NCBI RefSeq assembly: GCF_001598435.1
Contig: NZ_BCYY01000018.1
Location: 45,901 to 109,900 of the forward strand
Direction: 5' to 3'
Origin: Sphingomonas pituitosa NBRC 102491
Lineage (GTDB): Bacteria; Pseudomonadota; Alphaproteobacteria; Sphingomonadales; Sphingomonadaceae
Length of the DNA: 64,000 bases
The position numbers were made by a program, and so were the translations under genes. The notes under the pieces are model-generated. The model ran no database searches. It was given only the letters and a program-made list of their open reading frames with translations, and was not told where the DNA came from. The stretch's first letter is position 1. Each line of letters starts with the position of its first letter. Positions 45,020 through 56,152 of the stretch are shown here, one piece after another.

Positions 45020-45754
45020 TTAGAACGGAACGTCGTCGAGATCGTCGGGGAAACCGCCGGAGGTCGCAAGCGGCTGATTGCGTAAATCTGGGATTGCCTT
45101 GGGAGGAGGTGACAGCCGAAGCCGGTTCGCTTCCTCGGCTTCCTTATCTTCGCCGATGTAAGCAATTATATTTGTAATAGCTTCGATTGCTTTGGGTGAA
45201 TTGGCCAAAGCTGCCGTGCCTCCCCCGATGATGGTCATGATCGATGCTGCAATTGCCATCGTTCTAGCAAAGCCTAGGCGTTGCCTATGTAGCTCTTCAT
45301 CAAGTTCATCGAGTTTAGCGATAAGCTTAGATTTCTTTTTATTGTCGAGATCAGAATCTTCAACAAAGCGGCGAAGGTGATCGATTTCTTGCGCTATTCG
45401 AGCGCGATTTATGCGGCCTAGTTCGACCGTGTACGGTCGGGATAGAGTCGGGCTTTTAAGTCGAGCTTTCGCAATGATGCCCGCTAAATGGTGACGGTAA
45501 ACGGTATAGGTGCGATAGGTCGTGTTCTCGGGATCGAGAAGGGGCAAGCCTTCAATATCGCAAGCCTCAGCGATATGAGAGATCATGCTAACAAACTGCG
45601 AACGAACTTCGTCTGAGAACTCATTAGATTGGGAATCGTCCAGCATCCGCGCGATGTTTTTTTGCGCAACAGTCGCTAGTCGAACGAAGCGATCGTATGG
45701 ATCCGAAGGAAGGTCTTCGAATTCGCTTTCAGGGATGAGATCGTAGTCAGACAT
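45020..45754 (-). CDS. Orphan membrane-anchored hypothetical protein, AT-richer than neighbours
   Basis: The 244-residue protein has an acidic N terminus (MSDYDLIPESEFEDLP), a long helical region with a charged coiled-coil-like part (HLRRFVEDSDLDNKKKSKLIAKLDEL is the core), one or two membrane helices at about 165 to 205 (TMAIAASIMTIIGGG and IEAITNIIAYIGE) and a proline-rich acidic tail. I do not recognise a family. Its DNA is clearly less GC-rich, with many A/T-ending codons, so recent acquisition is likely. Membrane proteins of this layout occur in phage-defence islands, but nothing here proves such a role. Confidence 0.75.
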   Translation of the reverse strand: MSDYDLIPESEFEDLPSDPYDRFVRLATVAQKNIARMLDDSQSNEFSDEVRSQFVSMISHIAEACDIEGLPLLDPENTTYRTYTVYRHHLAGIIAKARLKSPTLSRPYTVELGRINRARIAQEIDHLRRFVEDSDLDNKKKSKLIAKLDELDEELHRQRLGFARTMAIAASIMTIIGGGTAALANSPKAIEAITNIIAYIGEDKEAEEANRLRLSPPPKAIPDLRNQPLATSGGFPDDLDDVPF

Positions 45755-45851
45755 AAGCCCCCAGCGTCTAATACTGGAATGATAGGGGCTTACGCTTCAA
45801 TGCGCCATCCTTTCAATCCGGGTCTTAATCGAGAACTCGCATCGCCACCCC

Positions 45852-47132
45852 TCAATGCCCCGCCGTCACCAGCTCCACATCCCCGGCCGTCCCCCGCGCG
45901 CTCGCACCGAAGGCGAGCACGACCAGGAACGCCACGGCCGGCACCAGCAGCGCGAGGTTGATCCCCGCGAGGTCGGACAGATGCCCCATCGCCGCGGTCA
46001 GCACTGCGCCGCCGATGATCGCCATCACGATCAGCGAGGCGCCGATCTGCTTGAGCGCGCCCAGCCCGCCGATGCCGATCGCGAAGATCGTCGGGAACTG
46101 GATCGACATGAAGAAGCTCGCCGCCACCAGCGCATACAGCCCGGTGGTGCCGCCGACGAACACCGCCACCGCCGCCAGCGCCGCCGACAGGCCGGAGAAC
46201 GCCATCAGCAGTACCGGCGCGGACACCTTGCCCATCAGCGCCGCGCCGACGAAGCGGCCGATGCCGAACAGCACCAGGCTGGCGAACAGATAGTCGGCCG
46301 CGCCCTGCTCGGTGAGGCCGGGCAGGTTCACCTGGGCGTAGCGGATCGTGTAGCTCCACAGCCCGACCTGCGCGCCGACATAGAAGAACTGCGCCACCAC
46401 CGCGAACACCAGCGTCTTGTCGCGGAGCACGGTGCCGAGCGCCTTGCCAGTCGGCACCGCCGGCGCATCGCCCTGCTTGCGGTTGTCCGGGAAGGCGATC
46501 AGCGCGGCGGCGATCGCGAAGGCGAGCACGACCAGCCCGATCACCAGATACGGCGTCTGCACCGAGGCGAGTTCGCCGCGCAGCGTCGCGGTCCGCTCGG
46601 CGGCGGACATGGCGGCGAGCGCGTGATCGTCCTGCGCGAAGCTGGAGAGGATGAAATACTTGCCGACCAGCACGCCGAAGATCGTGCCCAGCGGGTTGGC
46701 CGCCTGGGCGAAGTTCAGCCGGCGCGCGGCGCCTTCGGGGCTGCCGAGTTCGGCGATCAGCGGGCTCGCCGAGGTCTCGAGAAAGGCCAGGCCGCAGGCG
46801 ATCACGAACAAGGCCGCGAGGAACCAGCGATATTCACCGAAATGCGTCGCTGGATAGAAGAGCAGCGCGCCGATCGCGTAGAGGACCAGCCCGGTGACGA
46901 TCGCCGCCTTGTAGCCCCGCCGCCGCGCGAGCATCGCCGCCGGCGTCGCGAGCAGGAAATAGCCCATGTAGAAGGCCTGCTGGACGAAGCTCGTCTCGAA
47001 ATCGCTCAGCGTGAAGGCGCGGCGGAAATGCGCGATCAGGATGTCGTTCAGGTTGTTCGCCATTCCCCACAGGAAGAACAGCGAAACCGTCAGGATGATG
47101 GCGGGGGTGTAGCGTCCGGCCTTGCTGGCCAT
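45852..47132 (-). CDS. fucP: Sugar MFS transporter, FucP-like (L-fucose:H+ symporter type)
   Basis: The 426-residue protein has 12 membrane helices and FucP-family signatures: FFLWGMANNLNDILI near 18 to 32, FVQQAFYMGYFLLATPAA near 50, and NPLGTIFGVLVGKYF near 150. It should import L-fucose with protons across the inner membrane. It is the last gene of the fucose operon, 34 bases after the L-fucose dehydrogenase gene. Related sugars such as L-galactose or D-arabinose are possible substrates. Confidence 0.9.
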   Translation of the reverse strand: MASKAGRYTPAIILTVSLFFLWGMANNLNDILIAHFRRAFTLSDFETSFVQQAFYMGYFLLATPAAMLARRRGYKAAIVTGLVLYAIGALLFYPATHFGEYRWFLAALFVIACGLAFLETSASPLIAELGSPEGAARRLNFAQAANPLGTIFGVLVGKYFILSSFAQDDHALAAMSAAERTATLRGELASVQTPYLVIGLVVLAFAIAAALIAFPDNRKQGDAPAVPTGKALGTVLRDKTLVFAVVAQFFYVGAQVGLWSYTIRYAQVNLPGLTEQGAADYLFASLVLFGIGRFVGAALMGKVSAPVLLMAFSGLSAALAAVAVFVGGTTGLYALVAASFFMSIQFPTIFAIGIGGLGALKQIGASLIVMAIIGGAVLTAAMGHLSDLAGINLALLVPAVAFLVVLAFGASARGTAGDVELVTAGH

Positions 47133-47166
47133 GTGTCCTCTCCTTGGTGCGACGCCCCTGTTGGGG

Positions 47167-49216
<2,050 letters not shown>

Positions 49217-49217
<1 letters not shown>

Positions 49218-49957
49218 CAGTTCACCCACCCGCCGTCGATCACGTGCACCGCACCGGTGGTGAAGGCCGCCTCGTCGCTGGCGAGATAGCAGACCAGCGC
49301 GGCGATCTCGTCCTCCTGGCCCAGCCGGCCCATCGGCTGGCGGGCGACGAAGGCGGCATGCGCGTCCTCGACGCTGATGCCCTGCTGCGCGGCCTGCTCG
49401 GCGACGCGCTGGCGGAGACTGGGCGTGTCGACCGTGCCGGGGCAGACCGCGTTGCAGCGAATGCCCTTCGCGACGAAATCGGCAGCGACAGATTTGGTCA
49501 GGCCAATAACGGCAGCCTTGGAGGCGCCATAGGCATAGCGATTGGGGATGCCCTTCACGCTGGAAGCGATCGACGACATGTTGACGATCGCGCCACCGCC
49601 CCGCTCCAGCATCGCCGGCAGGAAGGCGCGGATCATGCGGTGCATGGCGTGGACGTTGAGGTCGAAGGAGAGGTTCCAGTCGTCTTCGCTGCCATCGAGA
49701 ATGGAGCCTGCGGCGACGAAGCCCGCGATGTTGGCGAGTGCGTCGATCGCGCCGATTTTTGCAGGCAAAGCCGCGATTTCCGCGGCGTCCAGCAGGTCGA
49801 GCACCACCGGCTCGACGCCGTCCATCGTCGCAAGTGCGTCGCCGTCGCGATCCAGCGCGAACACGCGGGCGCCCTCATCGCGAAGTCGCAGCGCGGTTGC
49901 GCGCCCGATGCCGTGGCCAGCCGCGGTTACGAGCGCGGTCTTGTTCCGGAAACGCAT
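49217..49957 (-). CDS. 2-keto-3-deoxy-L-fuconate dehydrogenase, SDR family
   Basis: The 246-residue short-chain dehydrogenase has TAAGHGIGRATA near 11, NIAG near 78, and the catalytic triad in NMSSIASSVKGIPNRYAYGASK. The GIRCNAVCPGTVDTPSL segment is typical of the group that oxidises 2-keto-3-deoxy-L-fuconate to the 2,4-diketo acid. ATG 49957, behind GGGGAGG, is chosen over the frame opening at 50095. It is the first gene of the fucose operon and lies opposite an IclR regulator. Confidence 0.88.
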
Positions 49958-49988
49958 CGCCTCCCCATCTCCTTCGTAGTTTTCATAT

Positions 49989-49999
49989 GTCAAAATGAC
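49989..49999. promoter_or_regulatory. Candidate IclR operator in the divergent fucose promoter region
   Basis: GTCA-AAA-TGAC is a small perfect palindrome inside an AT-rich patch (TTTCATATGTCAAAATGACTTT) 32 bases upstream of the fucose operon start. The surrounding DNA is otherwise GC-rich, so the patch stands out. It is well placed for repression by the divergent IclR protein. The motif is short, so this is tentative. Confidence 0.4.
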
Positions 50000-50076
50000 T
50001 TTCATCTTCTTAGCCAAAATCGGGGCGCGTTCGCAAGTGGCATGACACCGCCTGCCAGATTGGTTAGCGTGGCGGC

Positions 50077-50928
50077 ATGACCGATACCGCACCACCCGCT
50101 TCGGCCGACAAATCGCCCGCCTACGCCGCGCCTGCGCTGGAAAAGGCGATCGACGTGATCGAGTTGCTCGGCACCGAGCCGCAGGGGCTGACGATCAGCG
50201 AGATCGCGCAGCGGCTAGGCCGCTCGATCAGCGAGCTGTTCCGCATCATCGTGGTGCTGGATCGGCGAGGCTGGCTGTACAAGGACAGCGTGAGCGACCG
50301 GTACCGCGTCACCTATCGCGTGCTCGAGATCGCGCACCGCGCGACTCCGGCGCAGGAGCTCACCCACGTCGCGACGCCGCTGATGCACAGCCTGGCGGCG
50401 GCGACGGTGCAGTCCTGCCATCTGGTGGTGGTGAACGGCACGCGCGGGCTGATCGTCGCGCGGCAGGAAAGCCCGGGGCAGACCGGATTTGCCGTGCGGC
50501 TGGGAACCGAGATCGACCTGCTGACCAGCTGCTCGGGCCATGTGCTGCTTGCCGCAATGGAGGAGGAGCGGCGCGCCGTGCTCTATCCCAAGGGGTTGTC
50601 CAAGGGGCTGGCCGAGCGGCTGCACGCCGTGCGCGCCAAGGGGTATGAATCGATCCCCAGCGCGCGGATGGCAGGCGTGTCCGACATGAGCTGCCCGATC
50701 TTCGGCTTCGACGGCCATGTCGTCGCGGCGCTCACCATCCCGTTCCTCGCCGCGATCGACGATGCGCCACATGTTTCGCACGACGAGGCGCTGGCGCTGC
50801 TTCGCGAAACGGCGATGGCGATTTCCTCCGCGCTGGGCTGGTTCGATCGCGGCGACGCGCCGGTGGTGCCCAGCCTGTCGGTCGCCAGCCCGGGACGCCG
50901 TCGCCGCGTGCGGGCGTCCGAGGCCTAG
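50077..50928 (+). CDS. IclR-family transcriptional regulator of the fucose operon
   Basis: The 283-residue regulator has an N-terminal winged helix-turn-helix (LEKAIDVIELLGTEPQGLTISEIAQRLG) and a C-terminal IclR effector domain with LTSCSGHVLLAA and SDMSCPIFGFDGHVVAALTIP. It is divergent from the fucose operon, 119 bases away, and probably senses a pathway intermediate such as fuconate or 2-keto-3-deoxy-fuconate. Whether it represses or activates is not visible. An arginine-rich tail ends the protein. Confidence 0.92.
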   Translation: MTDTAPPASADKSPAYAAPALEKAIDVIELLGTEPQGLTISEIAQRLGRSISELFRIIVVLDRRGWLYKDSVSDRYRVTYRVLEIAHRATPAQELTHVATPLMHSLAAATVQSCHLVVVNGTRGLIVARQESPGQTGFAVRLGTEIDLLTSCSGHVLLAAMEEERRAVLYPKGLSKGLAERLHAVRAKGYESIPSARMAGVSDMSCPIFGFDGHVVAALTIPFLAAIDDAPHVSHDEALALLRETAMAISSALGWFDRGDAPVVPSLSVASPGRRRRVRASEA

Positions 50929-50949
50929 AGGCGGCCGGCGGCGGCGCCG

Positions 50950-51081
50950 TCAGCCCGGCGTGACCACGTAATAGATATTGTAGCCGACGAACACCGTCAC
51001 GATGATCGCCAGGACGATCAGCGCGACGGTGCCGAAGCCCTTGCGGGCGCGCTTTTCCACGGGTTCGCTTCTCGGGTCCAT
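50950..51081 (-). CDS. Small single-pass membrane protein (43 residues)
   Basis: ATG 51081 opens a 43-residue frame: a charged N terminus (MDPRSEPVEKRARKGFG), one hydrophobic helix (TVALIVLAIIVTVFVGYN) and a short end (IYYVVTPG). The inside-positive pattern suggests N-terminal-in orientation in the inner membrane. Codon choice is like the neighbours. It lies between the convergent IclR gene and the esterase, downstream of the latter on the same strand. No function is known. Confidence 0.7.
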   Translation of the reverse strand: MDPRSEPVEKRARKGFGTVALIVLAIIVTVFVGYNIYYVVTPG

Positions 51082-51141
51082 GCTGCACGCCTTGTCGTTG
51101 AGTCCTCGACGAAAGACGCGCAGCAGCCCGGATCGTTGCGA

Positions 51142-52119
51142 TCAGCCGGCGAGCAGCCCGGATCGGCGTGCATAGGCGGCGAACAGCGTAGGCCAGGCCG
51201 AGGCCGGCACGGTCTTGGGCAGGCGCACGCCGAAGCCGTGGCCGCCCTGGTCGAAGGCATGGAGTTCCGCCGGGCGCTTGGCGGCGAGCATCGCCTGGTA
51301 GAGCGCGAGGCTGTTCGCGATCGGCACCAGCCCGTCGTCGCTGGCATGGGCCAGGAAGATCGGCGAGGTTTCGGCGGTGACGCGGTTCTCGACCGAGGCG
51401 GCGGAGAGGGCTGCGGCATCGGCGCCGGTGCCGAACAGATTGTCGCGCGAGCCGCCATGGGTGAAGGGCGCGGCAAGGCTCACCACCGGATAGATCAGGC
51501 CGGCAAGGTCGGGCCGGGCGGAAAGCTGGTCGGCGGCGTCGACCGGCGCGTAGACGCGCTCGGCATGGCGCGTCGCCAGGCTGCCGGCGAGATGGCCGCC
51601 GGCCGAGAAGCCGATCGCCAGCACCTTCGCCGGATCGACGCCGTAGCGCTTGGCCGAGGCGCGGATCAGGCGCAGGCCGCGCTGCGCATCGGCAAGCGGT
51701 ACCGTTGCGCGGTTCGCCCAGCCTTCGGTAGGCAGGCGATAGCGCAGGATGAAGGCGGTGATGCCGATGGCGTTCAGCCAGCGCGCCTGTTCCTCGCCCT
51801 CATTGTCGATCGCCAGGAAGCCATAGCCGCCGCCGGGGACGAGCATCACCGCGGTGCCGTTCGGCTGGGCCGGGCGGCGCACGGTAAGCGACGGCTGGCC
51901 CACGCCGGTCAGCCAGCGATCATTGAAGGCGGGGTCCTTGGAGCGCTGGTCGTATTTCGGCGTCGGCAGGGATGCTGGCGATCCCGGTGGCGATCCCGGC
52001 CATAGCGGGAGCATCTCGTCCTGCGTTGCGCCCTGTGCCTGCGCGGGCAGCGCCGACAGGCCGGCGGCAAGTGCCATGCCGCCCAGCAGGTGGCGACGGT
52101 TAAGTTCTTGCGAGATCAT
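51142..52119 (-). CDS. Exported alpha/beta hydrolase, esterase-like
   Basis: The 325-residue protein begins with a twin-arginine-like signal (NRRHLLGGMALAAGLSALPAQA), so it is probably exported folded. The alpha/beta hydrolase core has the oxyanion segment VMLVPGGGYGFLA, the nucleophile elbow GFSAGGH near 163, the acid in HASDDGLVP and the histidine in GGHGFGV. This is the pattern of acetylxylan-type and related carbohydrate esterases. Next to a xyloglucan locus it probably removes acetyl groups from the polysaccharide. ATG 52119 gives the correct signal peptide; the frame opens at 52179. Confidence 0.83.
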   Translation of the reverse strand: MISQELNRRHLLGGMALAAGLSALPAQAQGATQDEMLPLWPGSPPGSPASLPTPKYDQRSKDPAFNDRWLTGVGQPSLTVRRPAQPNGTAVMLVPGGGYGFLAIDNEGEEQARWLNAIGITAFILRYRLPTEGWANRATVPLADAQRGLRLIRASAKRYGVDPAKVLAIGFSAGGHLAGSLATRHAERVYAPVDAADQLSARPDLAGLIYPVVSLAAPFTHGGSRDNLFGTGADAAALSAASVENRVTAETSPIFLAHASDDGLVPIANSLALYQAMLAAKRPAELHAFDQGGHGFGVRLPKTVPASAWPTLFAAYARRSGLLAG

Positions 52120-52290
52120 GCATTCCTCCCCAGCGCGTGGCGCGACATCGTGCACGAAGCTATCGCAGGCCGCATCCACCTGTAAAAGTAAATTTCAAAA
52201 CAGCGGTTTCCTTCCGCATCTGGTAGCGCTAACCTGTTGCGGCACGATCGTAAACGGGCTGTCATTGGTCCGCGGCGGGAGGGGAGAATA

Positions 52291-54498
52291 ATGGCGCGTT
52301 CCATGTCGCTCGGCATGTTCGCGGCGCTGGCCATCGCGGCCGCGCCGGTGCCGGCCGTGGCGCAGACGCATATTCCCTATCGCTGGACCAATGTGACGGT
52401 GGGCGCCGGCGGCTATGCGCCAGGCATCGTGTTCAGCCCGGCCGAGCGCGGCCTCGCCTATCTGCGTACCGATATGGGTGGCGCCTATCGCTGGGATGCG
52501 GCCGCGGCGCGCTGGGTGCCGCTGCAGGATGGCAACGTTGTCTCAAGCTATATGGGCATCGAGAGCATCGCCCCCGATCCGCGCGATCCGGCGCTGGTCT
52601 ATATGGCCGCGGGCATGGGTGCCAATGCGCCGGCGGCGATCCTGCGATCGGCCGATCGGGGCACCACCTGGGCGGTGACGCCGGTGCCGTTCGCGATGGG
52701 CGGCAACGAGGCGGGCCGCGGTCTCGGCGAGCGGCTGGCGGTGGACCCCAACCGTACCAGCACGCTGTTCTTCGGCACGCGGCATGACGGTCTCTGGCGC
52801 AGCGACGATTCGGGCGCACACTGGACGAAGCTCGCCGCCTTCCCGGTGGCGGGGCTGGGCAAGCCGCCGCCGCGCCAGACGCATGGCGGCGTGGCGTTCG
52901 TGCTGTTCGATCCGGCCAGCGGCACGCCCGGCACCGGATCGCGGCGGATCTGGGCGGGTGTCGCCGATCCGGGCGCCGTGCATCTCTATCGTTCGGCGGA
53001 TGGCGGCGCGACCTGGCTTCCGGTCGCGGGTCCCGGCCCGGAGATGCTGGCCGTCAAGGCGGCGATCGCGGCGGACGGCACGCTCTATGTCGGCTATGCC
53101 ACCGGCATCGGCCAGAGCGACGCGCGGGACGGCGCGGTGTGGCGCTTCACGCCGGACGGCAGGGGGCAGGCGATCACGCCGCCGGACCATCGCGAGGGCG
53201 GCATCCTCGGCGTGGCGGTGGCGGCATCGGCGCCCGGCACGGTCGCGATCAGCACGCTGGACCGCTATACGCTCGGCGACACGCTGTGGCTGTCGCGCGA
53301 CGGCGGCGCGCATTGGGACGATCTCGGCCCGCGCAGCCGGCGCGACATCAGCGCGACGCCCTTCCTGCTGCACGAGGGCAAGGGCGCGGATTTCGGCCAC
53401 TGGATCACCGGCCTCGCCATCGATCCGTTCGACGCCGGGCACATCGCCTATACGACCGGGGCGACCGTCTATGCGACGGGCTCGGCCGGGATGGGCCGCG
53501 TCGACTGGGCGCCTTGGGTGCGGGGCATCGAGCAGACGGCGATTATCACGCTCATCTCGCCGACCGGTGGGGCGCATCTGGTCTCCGGCTTCGGCGATCT
53601 TGCCGGGTTCGTGCACGACGATTTCGCCGTCTCGCCGCAGCCGAGCTTCACCAACCCGTATCTCTCGAACACCAACACGCTGGACTATGCGGGGCGCAAG
53701 CCCAGCGTGATCGTGCGCAGCGGCAGTCTCTACGCCAATCGGGCGCGTGACGCTTCGCTGGGGCGGTCCGAGGATGGCGGGCGCAGCTGGGTGCCGGTGA
53801 AGGTACCGGCGATGGGGAACCCGCCCGCCCGCGCCGACCTGAACGGCGAGGCGGCGATCAGCGTCTCGGCCGATGGCGGCACGATGCTGGTGGGAACGCC
53901 CGAGCCACTGCGCACGCGCGACGGCGGCAAGACCTGGCTGCGCGTGGAGGGGCTGCCGGGCAGCATCCGCACCACCGCCGACAAGGTCGACCCCAGCCGC
54001 TTCTATGCGGTGAGCGACACCCGGTTGCTCGGCTCGCGCGACGGCGGGGCGCATTTTGCGCCGCTCGCCGGGCGCGGGCTGCCGGCGGATCTTTCGGCGG
54101 CGCGGATCCGCAACCGCGAGCAGCAATCGACGCTGGTCGCCTCGCCCTTCGCGGCGGGCGAGCTGTGGCTGAAGCTGGCCGGGCAGCTTTGGCGCAGCAC
54201 CGATGGCGGCGCGTCGTTCCAGCCGGCCAGCGGCGCGCTGCAGGTAGAGCTGTTCGGTCTGGGCAAGTGGCAGGGGCGTAGCCCCGCGGTCTACGCCGTG
54301 GGCACGATGGACGGGCTGCGCGCCGTTTGGCGCTCGGACGATCTGGGGAAACATTGGCAGCGGATCAACGATGACGGGCACCAGTGGGGCCTGCGTTTCC
54401 GCGTGATTTCGGGCGACCCGCGCATCGCGGGCCGGGTATATCTCGGCACGGACGGGCGCGGGCTGTTCTATGGCGATCCGGCAGGGGAGAAGAAATGA
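52291..54498 (+). CDS. GH74 xyloglucanase, exported
   Basis: The 735-residue protein has a signal peptide (LGMFAALAIAAAPVPAVAQ) and the two-lobed seven-bladed propeller of GH74. The opening YRWTNVTVGAGGYAPGIVF and YLRTDMGGAYRWD, with Asp61 as one catalytic acid, are hallmarks; repeated SxDxGxxW turns (RSADRGTTW, RSDDSGAHW, RSTDGGASF) mark propeller blades. It should cleave the beta-1,4-glucan backbone of xyloglucan. ATG 52291 is chosen for its signal peptide over the frame opening at 52237. The stop overlaps the GH35 start by four bases, so both are coupled. Confidence 0.92.
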   Translation: MARSMSLGMFAALAIAAAPVPAVAQTHIPYRWTNVTVGAGGYAPGIVFSPAERGLAYLRTDMGGAYRWDAAAARWVPLQDGNVVSSYMGIESIAPDPRDPALVYMAAGMGANAPAAILRSADRGTTWAVTPVPFAMGGNEAGRGLGERLAVDPNRTSTLFFGTRHDGLWRSDDSGAHWTKLAAFPVAGLGKPPPRQTHGGVAFVLFDPASGTPGTGSRRIWAGVADPGAVHLYRSADGGATWLPVAGPGPEMLAVKAAIAADGTLYVGYATGIGQSDARDGAVWRFTPDGRGQAITPPDHREGGILGVAVAASAPGTVAISTLDRYTLGDTLWLSRDGGAHWDDLGPRSRRDISATPFLLHEGKGADFGHWITGLAIDPFDAGHIAYTTGATVYATGSAGMGRVDWAPWVRGIEQTAIITLISPTGGAHLVSGFGDLAGFVHDDFAVSPQPSFTNPYLSNTNTLDYAGRKPSVIVRSGSLYANRARDASLGRSEDGGRSWVPVKVPAMGNPPARADLNGEAAISVSADGGTMLVGTPEPLRTRDGGKTWLRVEGLPGSIRTTADKVDPSRFYAVSDTRLLGSRDGGAHFAPLAGRGLPADLSAARIRNREQQSTLVASPFAAGELWLKLAGQLWRSTDGGASFQPASGALQVELFGLGKWQGRSPAVYAVGTMDGLRAVWRSDDLGKHWQRINDDGHQWGLRFRVISGDPRIAGRVYLGTDGRGLFYGDPAGEKK

Positions 54499-56117
54499 GG
54501 AAGCATTCGCTAGGGAGCGCAGCGCTCGCGCTGCTGCTCGCCGGCACGGCGACGGCGCAGACCGCGACGCCGGTGCCGCATATCGAAACGAAGAACGGCC
54601 GCCATGCGCTCATCGTGGACGGTGCGCCGTTCCTGATGCTGGGCGCGCAGGTCAACAATTCGAGCAACTATGCCGAGCCGCTGGCGACCGCCTGGCCCGT
54701 GCTGGAGCGGATGCACGCCAACACCGTGGAAGTGCCGATCGCCTGGCAGCAGGTGGAGCCGCGCGAGGGCCAGTTCGACCTCAGCTTCCTCCGGACATTG
54801 CTCGACCAGGCCCGTGCGCACGACAAGCGCGTGGTGCTGCTGTGGTTCGGCACCTGGAAGAACACCAGCTACAGCTACACGCCCGATTGGGTGAAGCTCG
54901 ATTCGAAGCGCTTTCCGCGCATGAAAACGCGCGACGGCAAGGATCACGGCGTGCTGAGCGCCCACGGCGCCGAGACGCTGAAGGCGGACATGCGCGCCTT
55001 CGTGAAGGTCATGGAATACTTACGCGACCATGATCCGCAGAACACCGTGATCCTGGTCCAGCCGGAGAACGAGACCGGCAGCTACCGCAATCCGCGCGAC
55101 TATTCGGCCGAGGGCAACCGGCTGTTCGCCCAAGACATCCCGGCCGAACTGGCGAAGAAGACGGGCAAGCGCGGCACCTGGGCGCAGGCATTCGGCGCGC
55201 AGGCCGATCGCGCGTTCAACAGCTGGTATGTCGCGCGCTACGTGAACGCCATCGCGGCGGCGGGCAAGGCGGTGAAGCCGCTGCCGATGTACGTCAACGC
55301 GGCGCTGGCCGGCGCCTCCAACGTGCCCGATCCGGACGGCGTGGCGAGCGGCGGTCCGCAGCAGGACGTGCTCGACATCTGGAAAGCCGCTGCCCCCGCG
55401 CTCGATTTCGCGGCACCCGACCTCTATGATCGCAGCAGCGAGAATGTTGCGCTCTACCTCGAGAAATATGCGCGGGCGGACAATGCGCTGATGGTGCCGG
55501 AGATCGGCAATGCGCGCGACTTCGCCCGCTTCTTCTACGAGGCACTGGGCCGCGGCGCGATCGGCTTTGCGCCGTTCGGGATGGACGCCACCGGCTATTT
55601 CAACTTCCCGCTCGGCGCCCGCGACCTCGATGCGGCGACGATGGATGCCTTCGCGCTGCCCTATCGCACGCTGGGCGGCATCGCGCGCGACTGGGCGCGG
55701 ATTGCCTTTACGCGCCCGACCTGGGGCGTCGCCAAGCCGGACGACAACAAGCCGCGCAGCACCACGCTCGGCGGCTGGCAGATCACCGCCAGCTGGGGCG
55801 AGTGGCAGTTCGGCATGAAGGAATGGACCTTCCTCAAGACCGATCCGGCGCCCTGGGGTGCGGAGAAGATCGGCGGCGTTGCGGTCGCGCAGCTTTCCGA
55901 GAACGAGTTCCTGGTGGTGGGCGACCATGTCCGCGTTACCTTTGCGCCCGCGGCAGGCAGCGCGCCCAACGGCATCATGCTCCGCACCGAGGAAGGGACC
56001 TTCGTCGACGGCCAGTGGAAGACGACGCGCACCTGGAATGGCGACCAGACCGATTACGGGCTCAACCTGATCGATCGTCCGCAGGTTCTGAAGATCACCA
56101 TGGGCCGCTATCGTTGA
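54495..56117 (+). CDS. GH35 beta-galactosidase with DUF5597 domain, exported
   Basis: The 540-residue protein has a signal peptide (SAALALLLAGTATAQ) and a GH35 TIM barrel: PFLMLGAQVNNSSNY near 37, the acid/base Glu193 in QPENETG and the nucleophile Glu336 in VPEIGN. The C-terminal region resembles DUF5597, found in Cellvibrio Bgl35A, which removes galactose from xyloglucan. In this locus it should expose xylose side chains after galactose removal. The start overlaps the GH74 stop, and GH31 follows after 35 bases. Confidence 0.9.
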   Translation: MRKHSLGSAALALLLAGTATAQTATPVPHIETKNGRHALIVDGAPFLMLGAQVNNSSNYAEPLATAWPVLERMHANTVEVPIAWQQVEPREGQFDLSFLRTLLDQARAHDKRVVLLWFGTWKNTSYSYTPDWVKLDSKRFPRMKTRDGKDHGVLSAHGAETLKADMRAFVKVMEYLRDHDPQNTVILVQPENETGSYRNPRDYSAEGNRLFAQDIPAELAKKTGKRGTWAQAFGAQADRAFNSWYVARYVNAIAAAGKAVKPLPMYVNAALAGASNVPDPDGVASGGPQQDVLDIWKAAAPALDFAAPDLYDRSSENVALYLEKYARADNALMVPEIGNARDFARFFYEALGRGAIGFAPFGMDATGYFNFPLGARDLDAATMDAFALPYRTLGGIARDWARIAFTRPTWGVAKPDDNKPRSTTLGGWQITASWGEWQFGMKEWTFLKTDPAPWGAEKIGGVAVAQLSENEFLVVGDHVRVTFAPAAGSAPNGIMLRTEEGTFVDGQWKTTRTWNGDQTDYGLNLIDRPQVLKITMGRYR

Positions 56118-56152
56118 GCGGCAGAAATAGAAGAATGGCAGGAGACTTGGGC

